DNA of 8,070 bases from the NCBI GenBank assembly GCA_947259685.1, contig CAMYNC010000220.1, positions 2,440 to 10,509 of the forward strand. Direction: 5' to 3'. The notes under the pieces are model-generated. The model made no database searches and had not been told where the DNA came from. It saw only the letters and a list, made by a program, of their open reading frames with translations. This stretch comes from an uncultured Desulfuromonadales bacterium. Lineage in GTDB: Bacteria > Desulfobacterota > Desulfuromonadia > Desulfuromonadales > Geopsychrobacteraceae. Both the position numbers and the translations under genes were made by a program. Below are positions 6,814 to 8,070 of this stretch, one piece after another. The first letter of the stretch is position 1. Every line of letters begins with the position of its first letter.

Positions 6814-7063
6814 GGGCAACACGTGGACTGCTTATGAAACACTGAGAGCAAAAGATAAACGCTTACATAGGGCGCTGTGCACAATTTTGAAAGAAATGCT
6901 CCGGGGTGATCCTGCTGCTGGCACTGGCAAGCCAGAAGCGCTTCGTCACAACCTTTCTGGGTTTTGGTCACGCCGCTTGAGCCAAAAAGACAGGCTCATT
7001 TATAAATTTGATGATAACTACATTTACATTTTCGCAATTGGAGGGCATTACGATCAATTCTGA
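6794..7063 (+). CDS. yoeB: YoeB-type mRNA interferase toxin (Txe/YoeB family)
   Basis: This 89-residue RelE-superfamily ribonuclease cleaves mRNA in the ribosomal A site when its antitoxin is lost. It is clearly YoeB: the block GKPEALRHNLSGFWSRRLS aligns with the E. coli protein, and the catalytic residues are all kept (Glu48, Arg67, His85, Tyr86, each two positions after E. coli Glu46, Arg65, His83, Tyr84). Start ATG 6794 is chosen because GGAGA lies 5 nt upstream and the protein then begins with the family's first strand; longer frames from 6731 or 6782 would add non-homologous residues. Tyr86 is followed by three further residues (DQF). The toxin therefore looks intact and active. Confidence 0.92.
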   Translation: MRSLVFEGNTWTAYETLRAKDKRLHRALCTILKEMLRGDPAAGTGKPEALRHNLSGFWSRRLSQKDRLIYKFDDNYIYIFAIGGHYDQF

Positions 7064-7064
7064 A

Positions 7065-7088
7065 CCCTAAGGTTGAGTTGTTATGCCT
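7065..7088 (-). repeat. Collapsed attC-like junction between the toxin gene and the DUF2442 gene
   Basis: On the - strand the sequence reads AGGCATAAC-AACTCAACC-TTAGGG. AGGCATAAC is the perfect complement of GTTATGCCT-type DNA at 7602-7610, as an inverse core (R'') should be to the core of its own cassette, and it contains the TAA stop of DUF2442. AACTCAACC resembles the R''-L'' spacer of the site at 7965-7973. TTAGGG is the complement of CCCTAA in the R'' of site 1. An attC that lost its whole loop and L' arm would look like this. It is only about 24 bp, so recombination activity is doubtful. Confidence 0.35.
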
Positions 7089-7341
7089 TACTCACGAGCT
7101 GAAACTTTTCTGGATTACGAAGGATTTTATCACTGAGGTCTACATCGAGGTCGGGCCAATAGAAGTGTCCGGCACGCTCTAGCTGTACATTGAATATTTT
7201 ATTTAATTCAACATCTTTGAACCATGGGAACTTTTCAAAAGGAACAAAGTACTCGTGGTTTTCGTAAAATAACCAAAATCCATGTTGGGAAATATTGGTT
7301 ATTTCAAGAGAAGTGGTCTTTCCACGCGCTGATGATCTCAT
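7081..7341 (-). CDS. DUF2442 domain protein
   Basis: This 86-residue protein matches DUF2442: TSLEITNISQHGFWLFYENH, then FVPFEKFPWFKDVELNKIFNV, and the ending YWPDLDVDLSDKILRNPEKF are the family's landmarks. Function is unknown. DUF2442 genes very often follow DUF4160 genes, and the pair is frequently listed as a putative toxin-antitoxin-like module; I know of no decisive experiment. The ATG at 7341 lies 38 nt inside the DUF4160 gene with AGGA just upstream, so the two are translationally coupled. The stop codon TAA is part of the 9-bp repeat arm that marks the proposed cassette end. Confidence 0.85.
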   Translation of the reverse strand: MRSSARGKTTSLEITNISQHGFWLFYENHEYFVPFEKFPWFKDVELNKIFNVQLERAGHFYWPDLDVDLSDKILRNPEKFQLVSKA

Positions 7342-7540
7342 TTTTCCTGTTCTCCACTATTTTTTGGAGGCGGAGGAGTTGCCTCCTGTTCAGTCCAACG
7401 TAGTCGGCCAAGGCTACGGTTGGCTCAAGCCAGAACTTTGCTTCACCTTCTGGTGAAACGACATGTACGTGGATTCTCTCTTCCTCTCTGCTGAAAAAGA
7501 AAAACCGGTATTTTCCATCACGAAATATCGTTGGGCTCAT
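7304..7540 (-). CDS. DUF4160 domain protein
   Basis: This 78-residue protein matches DUF4160 from the first residue: MSPTIFRDGKYRFFFFSREE, then RIHVHVVSPEGEAKFWLEP, then the helical end LNRRQLLRLQKIVENRKNEIISAW. The conserved HVHV and GEAKFWLEP stretches are intact; the molecular function is unknown. It is the first gene of a two-gene unit with DUF2442. The ribosome site is modest (GGTGG, 12 nt before the ATG). A 12-bp imperfect palindrome ACCAAAGTTGGT (7555-7566) sits in the leader and could be an operator. The compact two-gene arrangement and the cassette-like borders fit a stabilising or defence-type module, by inference. Confidence 0.87.
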   Translation of the reverse strand: MSPTIFRDGKYRFFFFSREEERIHVHVVSPEGEAKFWLEPTVALADYVGLNRRQLLRLQKIVENRKNEIISAWKDHFS

Positions 7541-7554
7541 ATTTGAATTTTGCC

Positions 7555-7566
7555 ACCAAAGTTGGT
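7555..7566. promoter_or_regulatory. Palindrome upstream of the DUF4160 gene
   Basis: ACCAA-AG-TTGGT is a 5-bp inverted repeat with a 2-nt centre, located 15-26 nt before the DUF4160 start codon and overlapping its probable ribosome binding site. It is a candidate autoregulatory operator. No strong promoter hexamers are evident around it, so this is a weak suggestion. Confidence 0.2.
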
Positions 7567-7581
7567 ATTTGCAAAGGAAAA

Positions 7582-7855
7582 TTAACCTTTTTCAATTTCA
7601 GAGGCATAACGAGTCTGTAGAAAACCCCTATCCAGTTCTGCCGAAATTTCCAACTCGGCCATTCTGACAGAGTCCTCGTAATAATTTCTGAATAATCACA
7701 TCATGGTCGATATTGCGTATTTCGGACGTGATCACTTTTGATTATATATAAACAGGAATGGCCGTTGACATTATGCCAAGAACAAAGCCGGTTCCCGCAG
7801 ACAACAGTGAGTTAGTTACCCAAAAATCTTGGTAGTAGTAATTTGGTATCTTCAT
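7582..7855 (-). pseudogene. Decayed small gene, possibly a former cassette ORF
   Basis: On the - strand ATG 7855 opens a 37-residue frame (MKIPNYYYQDFW..., with a hydrophobic centre GTGFVLGIMSTAIPVYI), ending at TAA 7742. The same frame continues open after that single stop to about 7628 (VITSEIRNIDHDVIIQKLLRG). Coding-like sequence then appears in another frame (YYEDSVRMAELEISAELDRG, then FLQTRYASEIEKG) and ends at TAA 7582, just before the DUF4160 gene. One nonsense codon plus one frameshift would join these into a protein of about 90 residues. No family was recognised. Alternatively the first 37 codons are a real small membrane protein. The ATG follows GTTAGCTGCAAAA, the R' core of site 2, with no Shine-Dalgarno, as in many cassette genes. 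Confidence 0.35.
7602..7610 (-). repeat. 9-bp inverted-repeat arm upstream of DUF4160 (proposed cassette core site)
   Basis: AGGCATAAC here is the exact reverse complement of GTTATGCCT at 7080-7088. The two arms bracket the DUF4160-DUF2442 pair 523 bp apart (centre to centre about 522). On the - strand this arm reads GTTATGC, close to the integron core GTTRRRY. The partner arm would be the inverse core of the same cassette. It also lies inside a degraded reading frame, so chance cannot be excluded. Confidence 0.45.
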
Positions 7856-7860
7856 TTTTG

Positions 7861-7974
7861 CAGCTAACGGTTCATGATAACCGGCGGCGACGCGAAGATT
7901 CGGCCACCACCGCAATTTTAGATTTTGCTTTTCAATTGAGCGCAGACGTATTTTCCGTCCGGTTGATTAAATTG
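7861..7974 (-). repeat. Candidate attC-like recombination site 2
   Basis: Read on the - strand: CAATTTAATC (7974-7965, R''-L'' spacer), L'' AACCGGACGG (7964-7955), a loop of 67 nt, L' CCGCCGGTT (7887-7879), spacer ATCATGAACC, and R' GTTAGCTG (7868-7861). L'' and L' pair over 9 bp with one A (opposite T7958) left unpaired, the extrahelical base typical of attC sites, and the R'' side resembles the classic AACAATTCATTCAAGCCGA start. The expected RYYYAAC itself is missing: the match stops at G7974, where sequence of the adjoining mobile element seems to begin. The length, about 114 bp, is within the attC range. Confidence 0.5.
7908..7960. repeat. Dispersed repeat, copy 2
   Basis: This is the second copy of the repeat at 6419-6470, offset by 1490 bp, in the same orientation. 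It has three substitutions in the 40-bp core plus a 1-nt indel near CACCGCAATT. Homology fades on both sides into arms that differ in sequence but keep the ability to pair. That is the expected behaviour for related attC sites, whose arms are cassette-specific. Confidence 0.85.
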
Positions 7975-7980
7975 ATACTA

Positions 7981-8058
7981 GTGCAGGCCCCCTCCAAAAT
8001 ACCGGACCACCCGGTATCCTTTGAGAATCACAACAAACTCAAACAAAGGAGCCTGCAC
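7981..8058 (+). promoter_or_regulatory. Highly structured leader of the terminal gene, hiding its ribosome site
   Basis: Three nested stems fold the whole leader. An outer stem GTGCAGGC (7981-7988) pairs with GCCTGCAC (8051-8058), directly abutting the ATG. Inside is hairpin 1, ATACCGG-ACCAC-CCGGTAT (7999-8017). Hairpin 2 is CCTTTG (8018-8023) with CAAAGG (8044-8049), or alternatively TTTGAG (8020-8025) with CTCAAA (8038-8043). Together they form a three-way junction. The Shine-Dalgarno AAAGGAG (8045-8051) is buried in hairpin 2 and the outer stem, so translation should be low unless the fold is opened. The two alternative pairings of hairpin 2 suggest a possible switch. Confidence 0.55.
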
Positions 8059-8070
8059 ATGAGATTCTAC
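8059..8070 (+). CDS. Start of a probable transposase gene (partial)
   Basis: Only four codons (MRFY) are inside the window. AAAGGAG lies 7 nt upstream, an ideal ribosome binding site. The opening residues and the position next to the end of an attC-like repeat fit an IS110-family DEDD transposase, but four residues cannot prove it. Confidence 0.4.

Larger units (their letters stand above)
7975..8070 (+). mobile_element. Left end of a probable IS110-family insertion element (cut by the window)
   Basis: The end of the attC-like homology at 7974, the short folded leader and the start of an open frame reading MRFY suggest the beginning of an insertion sequence. From memory, many IS110-family transposases of this bacterial group begin MRFYTKQH..., but only four codons are visible here, so the family call is tentative. 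No terminal inverted repeat can be checked because the other end lies outside the window. Confidence 0.4.

Noticed and set aside
6419..7960. CRISPR array or direct-repeat MITE pair
   Set aside because: Only two copies of the repeat, 1490 bp apart, with genes between them and no spacer regularity; neither copy shows flanking target duplications or terminal inverted repeats of a MITE.
1..8070. tRNA or rRNA genes
   Set aside because: No cloverleaf-like or rRNA-like stretch was recognised on either strand by reading; no computation was run.

Overview
The window looks like a chromosomal piece of a Gram-negative delta-proteobacterium of the Desulfuromonadales/Geobacterales type. This is inferred from the gene families, their arrangement and the moderately high GC; no 16S or other taxonomic marker is present. 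The housekeeping part (about 270-6340) is ordinary. From about 6340 to the right end the DNA becomes more AT-rich and has the character of an accessory, cassette-like region.

Left part. After an unassigned leader (1-270), a + strand pair encodes a small three-helix membrane protein (271-645) and an XRE-type helix-turn-helix regulator (653-1078), 7 nt apart. Facing them on the - strand are a DUF362 protein (1125-1916) and a tightly coupled operon: cyclic-nucleotide-binding protein (3965-4495), AI-2E/PerM-type membrane protein (2835-3968) and inositol-monophosphatase-like enzyme (2032-2835). These three genes overlap by 4 nt and 1 nt. Divergent from the operon is uvrC (about 4513-6337), the incision subunit of nucleotide excision repair. 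Its natural-looking start ATG is one base out of frame with the rest of the gene.

Right part. Behind uvrC lie a YefM/YoeB toxin-antitoxin pair (+ strand, 6541-7063), a DUF4160-DUF2442 pair (- strand, 7081-7540), decayed small reading frames (7582-7855), and the first codons of a gene with a strongly folded leader at the right edge, probably an IS110-type transposase. Two diverged copies of a roughly 50 bp repeat (6419-6470 and 7908-7960) lie inside larger imperfect palindromes. Read on the - strand these resemble integron attC sites: R''/L''/L'/R' order, an unpaired A in L'', and a GTTAGC-type core. The DUF4160-DUF2442 pair is bounded by a perfect 9-bp inverted repeat (AGGCATAAC/GTTATGCCT), and the toxin-antitoxin pair by TTAGGG/CCCTAA. 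Such core/inverse-core complementarity is expected of integron gene cassettes.

The best overall reading is therefore a small, partly decayed gene-cassette cluster without a visible integrase. It carries addiction-type modules next to uvrC, and a transposable element appears to have entered the outer attC site exactly at its R'' end. This is an inference from sequence symmetry. It needs an attC covariance-model search and the flanking sequence to confirm it.
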